From Zygnema cylindricum (taxonomy: Eukaryota; Streptophyta; Zygnematophyceae; Zygnematales; Zygnemataceae), in NCBI GenBank assembly GCA_037447655.1, contig JBBHKE010002304.1, forward strand, positions 1 to 64,000: a DNA stretch of 64,000 bases, read 5' to 3'. Under the pieces are notes generated by a model. That model did not search any database, was not told where the DNA came from, and worked only from the letters and a program-made list of their open reading frames with translations. Positions within the stretch are counted from its first letter, which is position 1; every line of letters starts with the position of its first letter. Made by a program: the position numbers and the translations under genes. Of this stretch, positions 1 to 12,446 are shown piece after piece.

Positions 1-68
1 GGGAGGGAGGGAGGGGAAGGAGGGAGGGAGGGAGTGAGTGAGGGAGGGAGGGAGGGAGGGAGGGAGGC
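1..68. repeat. (GGGA)n polypurine microsatellite, cut by window edge
   Basis: A tract of GGGA units with a few GTGA interruptions opens the window and probably continues to the left. It resembles the purine tracts near 4.4 kb and 56.7 kb. Confidence 0.9.
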
Positions 69-2515
69 AAACTCACAAAAGCTACTGTCGAGATACCCAA
101 AACAATCTACTTTACTTAAGGAGACATAACACGCAATCAAATTTTGCAACCATGATTATACTAACATAAAGATCTTATACACTAGTATTACAATGCCAAT
201 TCCTATACAAAAAGACACACAGCATTAAGATCCAGTTTTGCGAAGTCACCCAAGAATACAAAGTGGCACATTATTCTAACAATAAGAACTTATAATTAGG
301 ATATTTTTCTAAGTGAGGATGCCTCATTCATACTCAAAAGGCCGTCTACTGAACAGCCGACCAATCATAATGTTTTATTGTACAAAATTGTATAGTACCG
401 ACAACGGAAAAACCTTGGTTCCTTTTCATACTGTATTTGTAGTGTACACACTAATATCTTTCGGTCCAAACTGTACTTTTTTTGTTTTGTGGCCTACTTA
501 CACCGCGGAAGCACCTAAGAATATCACATCTGAAACGATGAGCATGATGATTTTAGACAAAACCCACCTTTTTGATTGCCCCAATAAGTTTTATTTGAGC
601 AGCCAGACACAGTTTTGCAGAGTTACTCAAAGACTTAACACATTGATTTTTATTCTTACCACAAAATTTATAAGCTGGACAATAGCTACCCAACTTGATG
701 TACAATTATTACTTCAGCGAGTCATTGACGATGTTCACAAAAAAAATTACTTAATAACAAAAACACAAAGAAATTCCAATTTGTTATCCCAAATAACAAG
801 TAGTAACAAAGACTTTGTCCCTTATCCAAAAGCCCTCACCCTCTCTATCTTTCTAAAGACCTACATCTTCGATCCCTACTTTCTTCGTGATATATTTCAC
901 TTACGGAGTTCTATAATTAAATGCAATTATGAGCCACCTTTAAATAACTTCGTGCCAAATAAATAAATTCTCACATAAATAAAGAAACTCTCACTAATAA
1001 GTACAATTAGAAGTTCAACTGACTTATCTATGCTACTAATTTTATCAACAATATTTCTCCTACACTAAATATCTCAAGGGATAATTTACTCTTTTTCCGC
1101 AAGTGCACCACAGCCGTCATTTTGCTGTACATCCGACGGTCCGTACGAATAGTACGTACGTCCACATTAAATTCTACTGCAAGCTCCACAAGTTATTTGT
1201 TGTCGCAGATCAAGCGCGGGACCACTTTCGCCCGCTTTACGACAAATTCCGGGCCGCGGAAGCGTAACTGACGGCGTGTTTCTCCATAATCAATGTCGTT
1301 GTCAAAAATTGTACATAATTATTCGATACCCGCCGACCATATTTAGTTCTTTTGTACGTTTCGTGTGTCGTGTAATGGTCGCTGACGTTTCTCAAATGTT
1401 TTTCGCGTCACAGAATCATTGTCCGTACTTCAATTGCCAAAAAAAATCATTTGCGTCCAGTCGTTGTGCCAAAACGATCCGCCGTGTCCCGTCGATTTTG
1501 TTTTCGTCTGTACGTTTTGGACTCTTGCTTACATTTCTCTCCCCGAATTCTTGTAACCCGTTGTTTTGTCGAGCCTTCAAGAATACGATAACATCAAACG
1601 GGCTGAAAAAACGTGCGCGCGCAAAACACGTGCACGTACGTAAAGTCTTCTACAACGCTTTTCACGTTTTCACCGCCGACATGACGCTTGAAAGTCTTAC
1701 GTGTTTGTCGCGTCAGCATGTCCCATGCAATGGTCATATGTAAATAATTAAATTGTAGTCGTTCATCCGTACGAAAAGTAAACGCTTGGCGGACATGGTA
1801 TGTACGACCTACGAAGCCTTCCAAAACACACTACAGCCACGCAAGCGTTTGTTTTTTTTTACATTACATGTTCTCTTATCTGATTGGTCCTCTAGTTTGC
1901 TTATAAGTTTGCGAGGGAATGAATTTATGTACGGTTCACGTCCGTGCGATTCGTTTTCGTAATTCTTCAAAAACGGAAAACTGTATTCCGTACGTGATGT
2001 CCGATGGCGGACGGCAGTTGCCATTTGGTATACGCAACTGTCGAGTTTTGACGCACAAACCTGCGTCTTTTGTCCGCAGCTACGCTCCAAAACGGTCAAA
2101 CCAACTGCCCCAACCGTCACCGCCGCGTTTTTTGTCATTTTATGAAATTTGGCGTACGGATCCCAAAATTTATGGCATCCGTTTTCCTCTTTTTCAAATG
2201 TGAACCACGCAATAGTGTTGGTATTGTGTATCGGGGCATTTTTTATCGCTATGAACCCGAGAACCGATGTTACCATTTATCGAACGATGAGAGGTCCCAA
2301 TGTATCGCTCCGCAACCAACAACATTTATCGCCGATAATTGTCGGTTGGGGGGGTTTGGTTCATACGTTTAGTACAAAATTATTGTATGAAAACAAAGTA
2401 CGAAATGGGTACCGGTATGAGATATTGCGACCGGGGGGGGGTGGTGCCTTTTGGGAATATTTTCACAATCCATTGTTTACCACAATAATTTATTGTCGAG
2501 AGTTATAGACCCAAC
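69..2515. other. Intergenic, no supported gene
   Basis: This stretch is AT-rich up to about 1080 and then more mixed, with scattered CGTACG/GTACGTAC motifs. Open frames of 155-217 codons occur but have no recognisable motif, splice context or partner exon. The part near 2225-2340 resembles 29040-29140, so at least part is dispersed repeat. Confidence 0.5.
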
Positions 2516-2630
2516 ATTTATTGCTAATTTATCACGATATATCATAATTTTTTAGTGATAATTCCTTCACCAATATATCGAACCAATATATCAATTATCG
2601 GAAGGTCAAAAAAAGGTACATATAATCAAA
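2516..2630. repeat. Dispersed ATATCG-type repeat, copy 1
   Basis: This short repeat is built from variants of ATATATCGA and ATTATCGG and ends in GGTCAA...GGTACATA. Related copies lie near 8255-8620, 15360-15730 and 29560-29710. Two of those are interrupted by TA-flanked MITEs at the GGTAC site. Confidence 0.55.
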
Positions 2631-4410
2631 TGGCTAACAATAAGCAAACTATAATTTAAAGCCCACAAATGTATGAACTCAAAACATTCTTTGCTGATTC
2701 TATAATTTAATTTAGACCTTAAGTTTGAGTTTTAAATTAGCTTTATTCACTTAAGACTATAACTTTGAATATTCCTGCCAAATATCTAAATTTTGAAATC
2801 TAGGTTCAGATTTTATTAATCCTGACTCATATCTTAGAACAGAAAACCATGAATGTAATCTTTGGAGTTCTAAATTCTTAACAATAAATTTAATTTACCC
2901 GACAACCTTCGCGGGAGAGGACTCTGACTCTCAAAAAAGGGAGTAACTAAGAGGAGGGGAAAGTTGAAAAGGCACACGAACGAGGTGAAATCTTAATAAA
3001 GAGAAAATGTATGGCATCAATAAGGTCATCAAGACATCCTTTGTATTTATGCCAGTTTTTCTAAATTTTGCACCCGTTATTTTGAAAATTTGCACTGGTA
3101 TTTCAAAATTTAGAATGATATGTTTGAAACGATGATACTTAACAATCCAAATGATCATTAAAACTATTGCAGATTCAATGGGGTACCGTATAATTATAAG
3201 GGTTTATGGTGAACTTACTTTGTATTATAGTGAGCATTCTGCGTACACGGTAATCAAGTGTCCCAATGTGTAACATTGTTACTTAAGGGCGTGACGATTG
3301 TGTATGTCGACAATGCTCGCGGCTGCTGTCAACGTCTACAATTTGCCCTGACCCTCCGTATTTTTTTAAGACTTTTTAAAACGATGTAAGACACATCGTA
3401 TTTTTTGAAAGGTTTTGGTGCATCGCATGTCTTTGCGTGACATTATGGACATTCAACCTTCCGTGACATTGTATACGTACAACCTTCCAACAATGGATGA
3501 ACAAGGTGCTTATGCGTTTGCCTCTTTTATATGACCGCGATAAATGGACATAGAATTATTGAGGCCCCTGCAAAATAAAAATATTTTTGTTTTTTGGGGG
3601 CGTTTGACTTTTGAAAACTTTTGACACATGCGAATATGTTTTTCTATTTGTGAAGCGGTCTTACTTTATTTTAAACACATCGCCGATATGCTTTAAGATA
3701 AGTTTGAAGATGAAGTGATAGTGGGTTGAAAAAACAGAAGACGACAACTTGTCGAACATCCTAAGTTCGAAAATGAAGCAAATTATACTCTACATTTTTG
3801 CAATTTCTTCGTAAGGTTGTGACTTTAGTAGTACAACGCTAAGTTTTTAATGAAAATGTAAAAAATAAACCTTTACTTAGGGCATGTTCCCATGTCATAA
3901 AGTAAGAGTTTTTTTTTTCGTTCTACTTCAAAACTTATCACGCAACGAGAAAGTCTTGAGCCATAGCTGTACCAAAAAAATGAAATTACCATAGTACAAT
4001 TTGATCTTCCAACTTTAAATGTACTGCACCGCCAATCGTAATTAGAGTAAATTACTCTAATTCGGTCGCTCGAAATTTCGACTCCTTCACATCAAATAGA
4101 GTAATCGAACTGGAATAAAGGTGGACGCACCGTAAGAAATGTACGGAATTCGTACACTTCGCGGCCACCCATTTGCTGTCACGAGGGTGTGCACCTACGC
4201 CCGTCAAAAATTTGGATCGCACCGATGTCTCACGGGGCTATGTTTCAAAGTTCGCCGTATTTTACGGTGCGGTTTTGAACCGCACTAAAATATTAACTGT
4301 ATCGTACAATTTTATTATCAGCAGGAGGTTGACACGTGGCAGCCAGAGCGCCACAGCAGGAGACGAAGGTGGCGGTACTTCTCGTCCTCTTTCCTTCATA
4401 GGGGACTCTT
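2631..4410. other. Intergenic with a diverged transposon relic
   Basis: No gene is supported. Roughly 3280-3930 resembles, in the same order, the inside of the long-TIR element at 19480-20285: a CGATTGTGTATGTCGAC-like segment, then ACACATGCGAATA, then a block ending in CTTACTTAGGGCATGTTCCCATG. Around 4025-4110 is a partial TA-MITE end (CACCGCCAATCGTAATTAGAGT). Confidence 0.45.
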
Positions 4411-4419
4411 GGCGACGAA

Positions 4420-4468
4420 GGGAGGGAGGGAAGGGAGGGGAGGGGGGGAGGGAGGGGAGGGGGGGAGG

Positions 4469-4506
<38 letters not shown>

Positions 4507-5362
4507 GGGAGGGGAAGGAAGAGAGGTAGGGGAGATAAGGGAGGGAGGGGAGATAGGGGATATAGGGGAGGTAGGGGAGGTGACGAAGGGAGCAGAGGTA
4601 GGGAAGGGAGCGGAGGGAGGAGAGGGTGGGGAGGGAGGAAAAGGAGGGGGAGGGGAGGGGGGCGAGAGAGAGTGGAGGATGTGAAGGGAGTGGAGGGAGG
4701 AGAGAAGAGAGGGAGAGGAAGGAGTGGAGGGAAGGGAGAGAGGGCGATCCAAGGGGAGAGGGGAGGGAGAGGAAGCAGTGGAGGGAGGTAAGAGAGAGAA
4801 AAGGGAGAGGAGAGGGGAGTGCCGAGGAGAGAAAATAAAATACAGGAGTTGAACAAAGAGGGGGGGAAAACGAGGAGGGAGGGAGGAAAGAAGAGAGATA
4901 GGAAGGGAGGAGAAAGGCGGGAGGAGGGAGGAGGTAAGAGGGAAGATAGACTTGTAAATCCAGATACGCAGGGATGGATAGAGAGAGGGGGGGATCTAAT
5001 GAGGGGGAGGGAGGGAGGGAGGGAGGGTGGGAGGTCCCGCCGAGTAAGGATAGGGGAGGGAGAGGCAAATAAGACAGATTGGTGAAGGAGGAGGGGAAGG
5101 GAGGAGGAGGTATGATGGAAGGGGGCAAGAGGCGGAGCAAGGAGGGAGGAGAGAGGGAAGAGGAAGGATGGATGTAGGGGGCAGAGGGAGGAAGGTGGAG
5201 GGAGGGGAGTGGTTGGAAAGAGGATATGGAGGATATGGAGGAGAGAGAGGAGAGGGAGGAGGGATAGAGGGGTTCCAGGGAGATGGGGTGGAGGAGAAGG
5301 AAATGGATGGAATGGAGCAGTGATGAATGGACAGGATGGTGGAAGGATTGATGGATGGACAG
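4420..5362. repeat. Long G-rich polypurine tract with 34-G run
   Basis: About 940 bp of almost pure purine on the plus strand, made of GGGA, GGGGA, GGAGAG and related units. Positions 4472-4505 are 34 consecutive G. Open frames on both strands here, coding only Pro/Ser/Leu or Gly/Glu/Arg, are artefacts of composition. The tract is a strong G-quadruplex or triplex candidate and an assembly risk. Confidence 0.9.
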
Positions 5363-5494
5363 ACATTTTTTAGTTTTTTAGGATACATTTTCAGTTATTG
5401 TTGCTTATGCTGCGACACAAATAACGTTTTGTACATTATTTGCAATTCCCATTGGTTTTGTGATCGAAATTTATATTTTTGAAATCCAAACTAG

Positions 5495-5747
5495 AGTAAT
5501 TTTACTTCTTACCAAATTTCCATCTTTTAAAAAAAGCCACATTTTACTTTTTGGAGTAAATTTTTTTGAGGATTTTTTTTTTTTGAGGAAATTGGCTCGC
5601 AATGCCTTTGACTTATCCTCAAAGGTTTCATTTTCTTGGGAGAGGGGTTGAGAAAGTTATAAAAATAAATTCCTCAAAAAATTTTACTCCAAAAAATAAT
5701 AAAATGTGGATTTGAAAAGATGGAAATTTGGTAGGAAGTAAAATTGT
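5495..5747. repeat. Foldback (inverted-repeat) element
   Basis: The left arm (about 5495-5592: TTTACTTCTTACCAAATTTC, then CCACATTTTACTTTTTGGAG, TTTTTTTGAGGA) returns as its reverse complement at about 5658-5747 (TCCTCAAAAAATTTTACTCC, AAAATGTGG, GGAAATTTGGTAGGAAGTAA). The arms are about 90 bp around a loop of about 65 bp. It looks like a foldback or MITE-like element; no target duplication was identified. Confidence 0.7.
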
Positions 5748-6374
5748 TGAGAAAAATATAATTGGACGATGGATAAAAATCATTCTATGCAAGTATGACT
5801 GAAATGTGACCCAATAAAAAACGGAATAATTGAAATTGTTCCTAAACTTTTTACACATTATTATTGTGAACTCCATAACCTCTTAGGACATCTCTGTCTG
5901 TTTTTTTGTCAACCTTAGTAGAGAGTGACTTCAAGCTTTTCGTTTTTTTTGGTCCCGGCTTGTGGAGATGGGGGTGGGGGGAGGAATTACCCTCTTCCTC
6001 TCCCCTTGTAAAAAGAGAAAGTTGAGGAACATAGTGTGGAAATATCTACAAAAACCCGAATAAAAATCTATTGATACCAATCCCCCCCTCCCTCCCCACC
6101 CTCTCCTCCTTGCCCTTCGTTGTGCACCTCCCTTCTGATTCGAGACAAGCTCCCCATAATGAAAAATATTAAGATGCCTCGAAATATAAAGAAAAAACAA
6201 AACTAAATGCTGGGCATCATTTTTTGTTGTAAAACGTAGAAAAACTTTTCGTGTAATTACTTATTCGTATTCATATGAGTTTATATAAGAAATTTCAGTG
6301 AATAATTCCAAGAGGAGAGAAAGAAGCATGATTGCTCCCTGGTTGTTTTTTTCAGCTTATGACGTAGCATTTTT
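5748..6374. other. Intergenic, nothing recognised
   Basis: A mixed-composition stretch with a short C-rich run near 6080-6115. I see no gene, RNA or transposon end. The segmental duplication begins at its right edge. Confidence 0.4.
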
Positions 6375-6652
6375 CTTCAAATTGGAAAAGAAACAAAACT
6401 GCCGACAACATATAATTTATATCAGTAGTTTTAGAAAAAAGAAAACTTTTAAGTATTCGTAAGGTCGAAGCTTTCTGAATAAATGGCCAAATACGCTCCA
6501 ACTCTTGTGCAATACCCGGTTAATTAGTGTTAATGATATTAATATCTGAAACTTTTAGTATAAACCTGCTGTTCTCAACCAGGGTTCATTCCTTCAAAGT
6601 CGTTTTTCTCATTATGTAACTTGTCATTTCCAACGGCCGACCACTTGTGCAA

Positions 6653-6950
6653 TTTTATAAGTGAAAATTACTTGACAGGGCCGATTATGGGAGTCAACGA
6701 CATCCAAGTTGTAGAGACTTGGTTTTGAATTGCCTGTTTGGCTCAAACCTCCCATCAGAGTGCGAATCCTATTATGGCGAATTCGAGTACCAACGCAATG
6801 AAACCGAATGCGAAGCTTTTTGCAAGTCGACCCAAGTCGAAGGAGCTTGTGGTGGAGGCGGTATCTGTGTTACTGGTACCAATGGGATAACGCCTACATG
6901 TGCATGCGATCCATGGTACAATAATCAATACAACGAATACACTTGCGAAT
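6653..6950 (+). pseudogene. Pseudo-exon: LRR tail plus Cys-rich EGF-like module
   Basis: This is the degraded counterpart of exon 5 of the LRR gene (27658-27956). The acceptor CTGCAG of the intact copy has become GTGCAA. One base is missing from the GTCAACGGACATC stretch (here GTCAACGACATC), which shifts the frame ahead of the conserved part. From about 6719 the Cys-rich module is open and nearly identical to the intact copy (NCLFGSNLPSECESYYGEF). The donor GAAT|GTAAGT at 6950/6951 is kept. No upstream LRR exons or start codon were found. Confidence 0.8.
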
Positions 6951-8254
6951 GTAAGTACCCTCTTTGACAAGATAGTAGACGATAATGAATGTTTTTTTGA
7001 AAGCCATATCAGGAATTTCAAACAAAGTTAAGCTTTTTCTCATGCTTGATGTTTTATATATAACCATTTGTGCAATCTCTATATGATAGTAAATGTTGGG
7101 CCATAAATTTTTAAACATTGAGATTTTGTTAATAAGTTCACACTCTTGAATTTTTTTTTTAAATATTCGAAGATGTGCTTAAATTGACGTATTCGGTGAT
7201 GTATACCAGTTTTTTAGGTAGAAGTCACTTATGTTAATAAGATTTAAAAACATCCAGATTTTCTATATACACTGAAGGTTGTCCATTCGAACGAATTTTA
7301 TGTTCTAGTTTGTTGATGAATCTGCCTCAATTTGTGTTTAAAATGATACTCAACTCAAAGTCAAACTTTTTGAAAATTATGTATGTAGTTGGTAAACATA
7401 TTCTTGACCCGTGAATATTCTCAGTGTTAGCTTGGGGGAATATCTAAAAACCCTAATGTGGCGATTATGGTCAACACTATATCGTCAAAAATTTAGAACA
7501 CCGTGTATAGTTTCAGGTTGTTTGTTGACATGGTTTTTAATGGATTTTGACGTTCAGTTTGGAGAAATTTGCCAACTGTGGATTTTGGTGTGGGAGAGCC
7601 CTAGAAAGCCCAACCTTAGGGAAATCCAACTTTTCAGATATTTTGTTGAGATTTTTATAGTACTGTAAATTGATTGGATTTTAGTATGTGTATTGTTGCG
7701 GTCATTGGGGTAGGCAAATAATCAAATATATTAATTTGACAAACATCTTTCTACACCTTATTTAGGATTCTCCCAACTCTTGGTTATTGGTTGCTACAAC
7801 TTAACATTGAACAAGTATGCATAAAAGTTGAAACTAGTTTATTTCTCTTAATGCTTGGTTAAGAAGCCAATTTTTGTATATCAAATATGTTCGGGTGAGA
7901 GTAACTCAAAAATTCAACATAGCTTAGAATTTGTCTAAATTATGTTAATTACGTCTTTGCATGCTCTCTGGTAAAGAAAAATATTTCTCAAAATGTTTTG
8001 TTTCTCTTTGTTTCTATTTTAAACAGATGAGAATAAGTAATGTTTCTATTTCATATGAGAATAAATAACGATTTGTATTTCCTTTAAGAGCTTAGCTTGT
8101 TTTCACTAAGTGTCATCCTTTTGCATTTTAAAATAAATTTCCGTAATTTTTTTAACAATTTCAAGTTGATATACCATTAATGGTGGAAAAAAATAGTATT
8201 AATGGCAGATGCCACTAGGTGGATGACCTTCAAGAGCTTTATCAAGAGCCCAGT

Positions 8255-8620
8255 CATGTATCACGATATTTTTTTATCAACATATTGAGCCGATATACCA
8301 GTAAATCATTGCGAAAGTTTCTTCACCGATATTCGAACCTATATATTGATTATCGTTTGGTCAACATAAGGTACACCATGTATCGCTATTAGTGTTAATG
8401 TTTTTTTTGCCTCTTAAAACATATTTTTTCCGTACACACATGTCGGACTGTGGATCTGACGGTTGCGATTGAAAGGTAAGATTCCCAGCTTCCAATTGGC
8501 GGTCTCAAATTGAAAATTGGACAATTTTGTACGGAGAAAAGATGTTTTAAGTGGCAAAAAAAACATTAACACTAGTAGCGGTGTACATATCAATTATTAA
8601 AATGAGACTACCGATACACA
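8255..8620. repeat. Dispersed ATATCG-type repeat, copy 2, split by a MITE
   Basis: Flanks match the family seen at 2516-2630 and 29560-29710 (GATATTTTTTTATCA, ATATTGAGCC, GGTCAACATAAGGTAC). The repeat resumes as GTACATATCAATTATT after the inserted MITE. Confidence 0.6.
8374..8583. mobile_element. TA-targeting foldback MITE (Tc1/mariner-like), 210 bp
   Basis: The ends are inverted repeats of about 60 bp: CACCATGTATCGCTATTAG at the left matches the reverse complement of CTAGTAGCGGTG at the right, followed inward by TGTTAATG...CTTAAAACAT on both sides. TA flanks both ends (8372-8373 and 8584-8585). The duplicated locus near 29660 has the uninterrupted GGTACAT site, so this insertion appears to postdate the segmental duplication. 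Confidence 0.8.
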
Positions 8621-8811
8621 ACTAACTCTTTTTGAGGTTGTTGTTCAACACTTTCATGGGTTTTTTTAAAATTGACTATTAACCTTTTAGCTTTTCACTC
8701 TTGGAGTTTTTATCACTAACACTTGGAAGGGATATAAGGGTTCGATCCAGAGGGTTGCAATTTTGTGGTAGTAAGCCTAATACCTAAATACAAGTTTTCT
8801 TGTCTTTCCAG

Positions 8812-9017
8812 TGGTATACTCACCACCACCACCACTCACTCCACCCGCATCCGAACCACCCCCCAATCCACCCCCATTGAGCCCACCACCTGCACGATTT
8901 TCTCCACTCCGTCGACCACCCCCAAAAAGTCCACCTCCTTTTAGACTTCCCCGGAAAAGTCCTCCTCTAGAACCTTCTTCACCCCATCTTCCACCAAGTT
9001 CACCTACGCCACCATAA
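8812..9017 (+). pseudogene. Pseudo-exon: Pro-rich (SPPPP) tail
   Basis: Degraded, shorter counterpart of exon 6 of the LRR gene. The acceptor TTTCCAG|TGGTATAC is preserved, and the frame that would follow the phase-1 donor at 6950 reads YSPPPPLTPP and RRPPPKSPPP before a TAA. The repeat core is reduced compared with 29893-30341. The alternative Ser/Thr-rich frame has a stop near 8942, unlike in the intact copy. Non-function is inferred from the broken exon upstream. Confidence 0.65.
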
Positions 9018-9469
9018 TGGCCTTCACCGTGACAACCTTCCTCATCCCTCTATCAAAGGTATATCTCAAACAACATTGCTTAAAATTACCTAGAGTCACT
9101 AGAGTTTGAAGTCATCCGAAAATTTTCCTTTGTTAACGTCAAATACGCCTTCAATCGCTCTACTCTTGATCCTATTTGAGCTGCATTAAATACAAATGGC
9201 TACCCAGTAAAAGTAGGTTCCGTATTCAATTGGCCGCCACCTACAAGCGTTGATCTCTTGTTGTGTGGACATGCTCAAGGAAATATCTCGATAGACGATA
9301 ATGATATCTTTGGAGAAATTGAGGATGTGTACCATCTTATAAAATTCCCTCCATATACATCTGATTCTCGAGGCCCTTGCCAAGTTAGGAGTACCCGTGG
9401 CAAGGCCATCCTCGTACAACTGGCCTTTTAAGATTCACAGAATCGAGGGTTAGCGTTGAATGTTTACTG

Positions 9470-9550
9470 AAAGGGAAAATTGAGACGGTTAGTGCTCGAA
9501 ACTTGGACAATTGAAGAGAGTCTTCAGTGCGCTAACCACTTGGCCACCAA
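9470..9550 (-). repeat. tRNA-like repeat fragment
   Basis: On the minus strand this contains TGGTTAGCGCACTGAAG (box-A-like) and a mutated box B near the GCTCGAAACTT segment. It is the duplicate of the better-preserved module at 30757-30855. It is probably a SINE or LTR fragment rather than a functional tRNA. Confidence 0.45.
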
Positions 9551-10549
9551 TTCGAAGTTCTATAATTGGACTGCTATCCATTTCGCCACCATCCAAGATA
9601 TTTATATTCGAGGGTCCATATCATTAAGTATTAACTGTGGGTGAAACCCATATCCCAGGTATTGAACGACACATCTTCCCTAAATCAACACCCCCCCTCA
9701 AAGGGTAACTGGTCAGAATCTACGACAGCCTTGGCTTTGGGTTTTTAGCGCCCAATGGTTTGTTGTTGTAAAGCATCAATGGTAAAAAACTACCGAAAGT
9801 TCTACTTTGAAAAACTAACTTATAGGTGGTGGATCGAAGAACTTGGAATTTACACATAGGGATTCCTATTAATTATAAAGTCTCAAAGTCCCTAAAGAAG
9901 CAACTTGTGCTTTTAATGTGGACTGTGACATATACTAGGTGTTGTACCAGGAACGTTTCAAACTCTCGCCATATCGATTGTAGCCTTGGCCAATTAGAAG
10001 ACTGTGCCGTATAATAGGTATTGTACCAAATACTTTCCAAACCTTAAATGGTATTGTAATAACGACTTCTAGTATATATAATTTTTTCTCTAATGCCACG
10101 TTGCGTTTCAAAAGGTTTCATCAACACAGATTTTACTACTTCGACAACCAAATGCAACAACCAAATCCCAGTTAAAGTGGTCCTAGACATAATCTTCCGA
10201 AAGATCATTGTTAGTTGATAAATTTTATCAAGCAACTCCATTGTCGTATTCAGTAGTAGACCACTCGGATTATTCCGCAAGTCACAGTTACCACATGATC
10301 AGTGTATTCGAATGCTTCTACTTGTCATTCAACCGGGCTTTCCATATATGAAATATTTGGTAGCTACTCCCGCACCTACTTCCGCACTAGCTGTACTAAT
10401 AAAAAAATGCTTCAATACTACACCTACACCAAACCATCACGAGTTTAAGGAACATAATGTATATTTAAAACTAAAAGAATTGTAAGTCTATGATCTTCCA
10501 CAATTAGTATTGGGCTCACTAAAGCTCACCAATGTATTACTCCCCTTAC

Positions 10550-11540
10550 GCATTAGGTGTCCACCCACTTAGCACACACTCTTCCCCTACGATAGTTCAA
10601 CTTAGGAGGAGGGAAAGCCTTGGTGAGCATCTCTGATTTTTCATCTGGTAATTATCTTGTCACAAAGTGAAGCCAAATATCTATATGCTTGCTCTTAAAG
10701 TGCTGGCTCGGATTGGTTGCCATTGCACCGGCTGCCTAATTATCACACCAGACGACTTGGGTTCCATTCCTCATGAATCTCGACTCTTGCGGAAGAAAAG
10801 TCACTAATACCAACTCTTTGATAGCTGCACTGGCAACCATGTATTGTGATGTATTGTGATTCCAAAGTTGACTGTGCAGCTAATTTATTCAACTTGCTGT
10901 TCCAGCGACATGTCCCTTTCCCTCTCCTTAAAACTTTGGAGCCCAAATGTCACACCAGGTGACTTGGGTTCCCTTCTACATCGATCCCACCTGAAAAGAC
11001 TTCACCCAAAGTAGCTCTTTGGTAGCTGCACTGGCATCTAAGTATTCCTTTTCCGTAATTGAATGTGGGGTTACTTTTTGCAATTCGCTGCTCCAACAAC
11101 ATGTCCCTGTCCCTAACTGTAAAGCAACATTCTAAGACAGCAACATAACAACATGCCTCTCTCCCTATCTATTGCTGCTCCAACAAATGTCCCTGCTCCA
11201 GCAAATGTCCCTATCCCTAACTGTAATGCTGGAACATTGTATGACAGTAACATAACAATGTACCTGCCCCTATCTGTAAGACATGTCCAGTATTGACCTT
11301 CCACTAGGAGTATCACCCTAGCTCACATCAATCCACATATATCGATGTTAATCTTATTTACTCCTACAGTTATTCACAAAATCCTAGTTCTCACCAAGGA
11401 ACTCATAACCTTGTAGCTCCTTGCCAACCCTTTCTTCTTAAATTCTGCAAACTCTTACACAAAACACCAAAAGCAGCTAAAATACCTGGCCTAGTACAGT
11501 TCACAAAATACATTTAAATTCCCTGTATCTATGTGTAAGG
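10550..11540 (-). pseudogene. Decayed copia RT/RNase H fragment
   Basis: Reading the minus strand, about 11,500-11,450 gives a damaged version of the copia reverse-transcriptase segment containing NCTRP. About 10,880-10,840 gives SKLNKLAAQSTLESQYIT, clearly the RNase H segment that reads SKQQKVVAQSTMEAEYTA in element 3. About 10,760-10,690 matches the following CDNQAA...NPKHHFKAKH stretch with stops. A polypurine-tract-like CTCCCCTTA lies near 10541. Multiple stops and indels exclude function. Confidence 0.7.
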
Positions 11541-12320
11541 AATCTCATTCATATACCCAAGCTCCTTGGATTGTAATCAACTTCAACTTCAACAACAGAG
11601 TCCCTCTGCTGACCTTTTAAAACACTAAAATTACAATTTTTTTGCCCTCCGCTATACTAGTGATGTCCTGTTTTATGTTTATGATGTAACTACACTCTCA
11701 TTTACGGGTCGGAGATTGTAGAAAGTAGCGTGTGTGCCGAAGTCCTTTGCTTTTTCCCAATCTTCTTGGACTCAAACTGTAATCAACTTCAACAACAGAG
11801 TCACTCTGCTAACCTTTTAACTGCTAACCTTTTAGAGTTACACTTTCTGGACTAGTAATGGACACTTTTGTGTTTATGATGCAGTTACACTCTTATTAAC
11901 GGGTCGGAGATTGGAGCAAAGAGCGTGTGCACCGAACTCCTTTGCGTCTATGTTTCCGTGTTTCGGTTAAGTCTTGTGCTCTTATTTTCAACGAGATCAG
12001 AGCAAGGGCAATTTTAATTCAATATTTCATTTTTATTCGGGTGGTTTATCGAGAGTAAGAAAGTCAAAGGTAGTTATTGCTGTTTGTCATCAACTTATAC
12101 TATTGTATGGGTTTAGTCCGGATGTCATTGGGCTGGGCATGAAGAAAGGTCTAAATAGGTGTCTGCTGAAGTGTAAGTTAGTCTAAAGAGTAATTTGCAG
12201 TAAGCAATACAATGGGGCGTTTGTAACAATCAAGACCCGATAATTGCAAGATTGATCTTGGTCACACGGGTCTCTGCTTGTATGAGGTTTTGGAGCTCCG
12301 TACTAGATTTGACAGGTTGT

Positions 12321-12446
12321 GTTCATTGTCTTTTGGTGTACGGTCTACTATATGGAAAAGTAAAAGGGGCAAGCAAAAGGAATGTGTTCATTGTCTTTTG
12401 GTGTACGGTCTACTATATGGAAAAGTAAAAGGGGCAAGCAAAATGA
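12321..12446. repeat. 65-bp direct tandem duplication
   Basis: A segment starting GTTCATTGTCTTTTGGTGTA and ending GGGGCAAGCAAAA is present twice head to tail, with starts at 12321 and 12386. The other copy of the segmental duplication (around 33760-33815) has a single unit, so the event is specific to this copy. Confidence 0.8.

Noticed and set aside
313-966. 217-codon open frame on the plus strand
   Set aside because: No recognisable domain, signal, splice context or start context. AT-rich sequence with scattered Cys does not look like a conserved protein.
1276-2508. Several overlapping 75-155-codon frames on both strands
   Set aside because: They overlap each other on both strands, have no motif, and part of the region is dispersed repeat.
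4262-5388. Open frames of up to 357 codons (Pro/Ser/Leu or Gly/Glu/Arg)
   Set aside because: Pure low-complexity translations of the polypurine tract.
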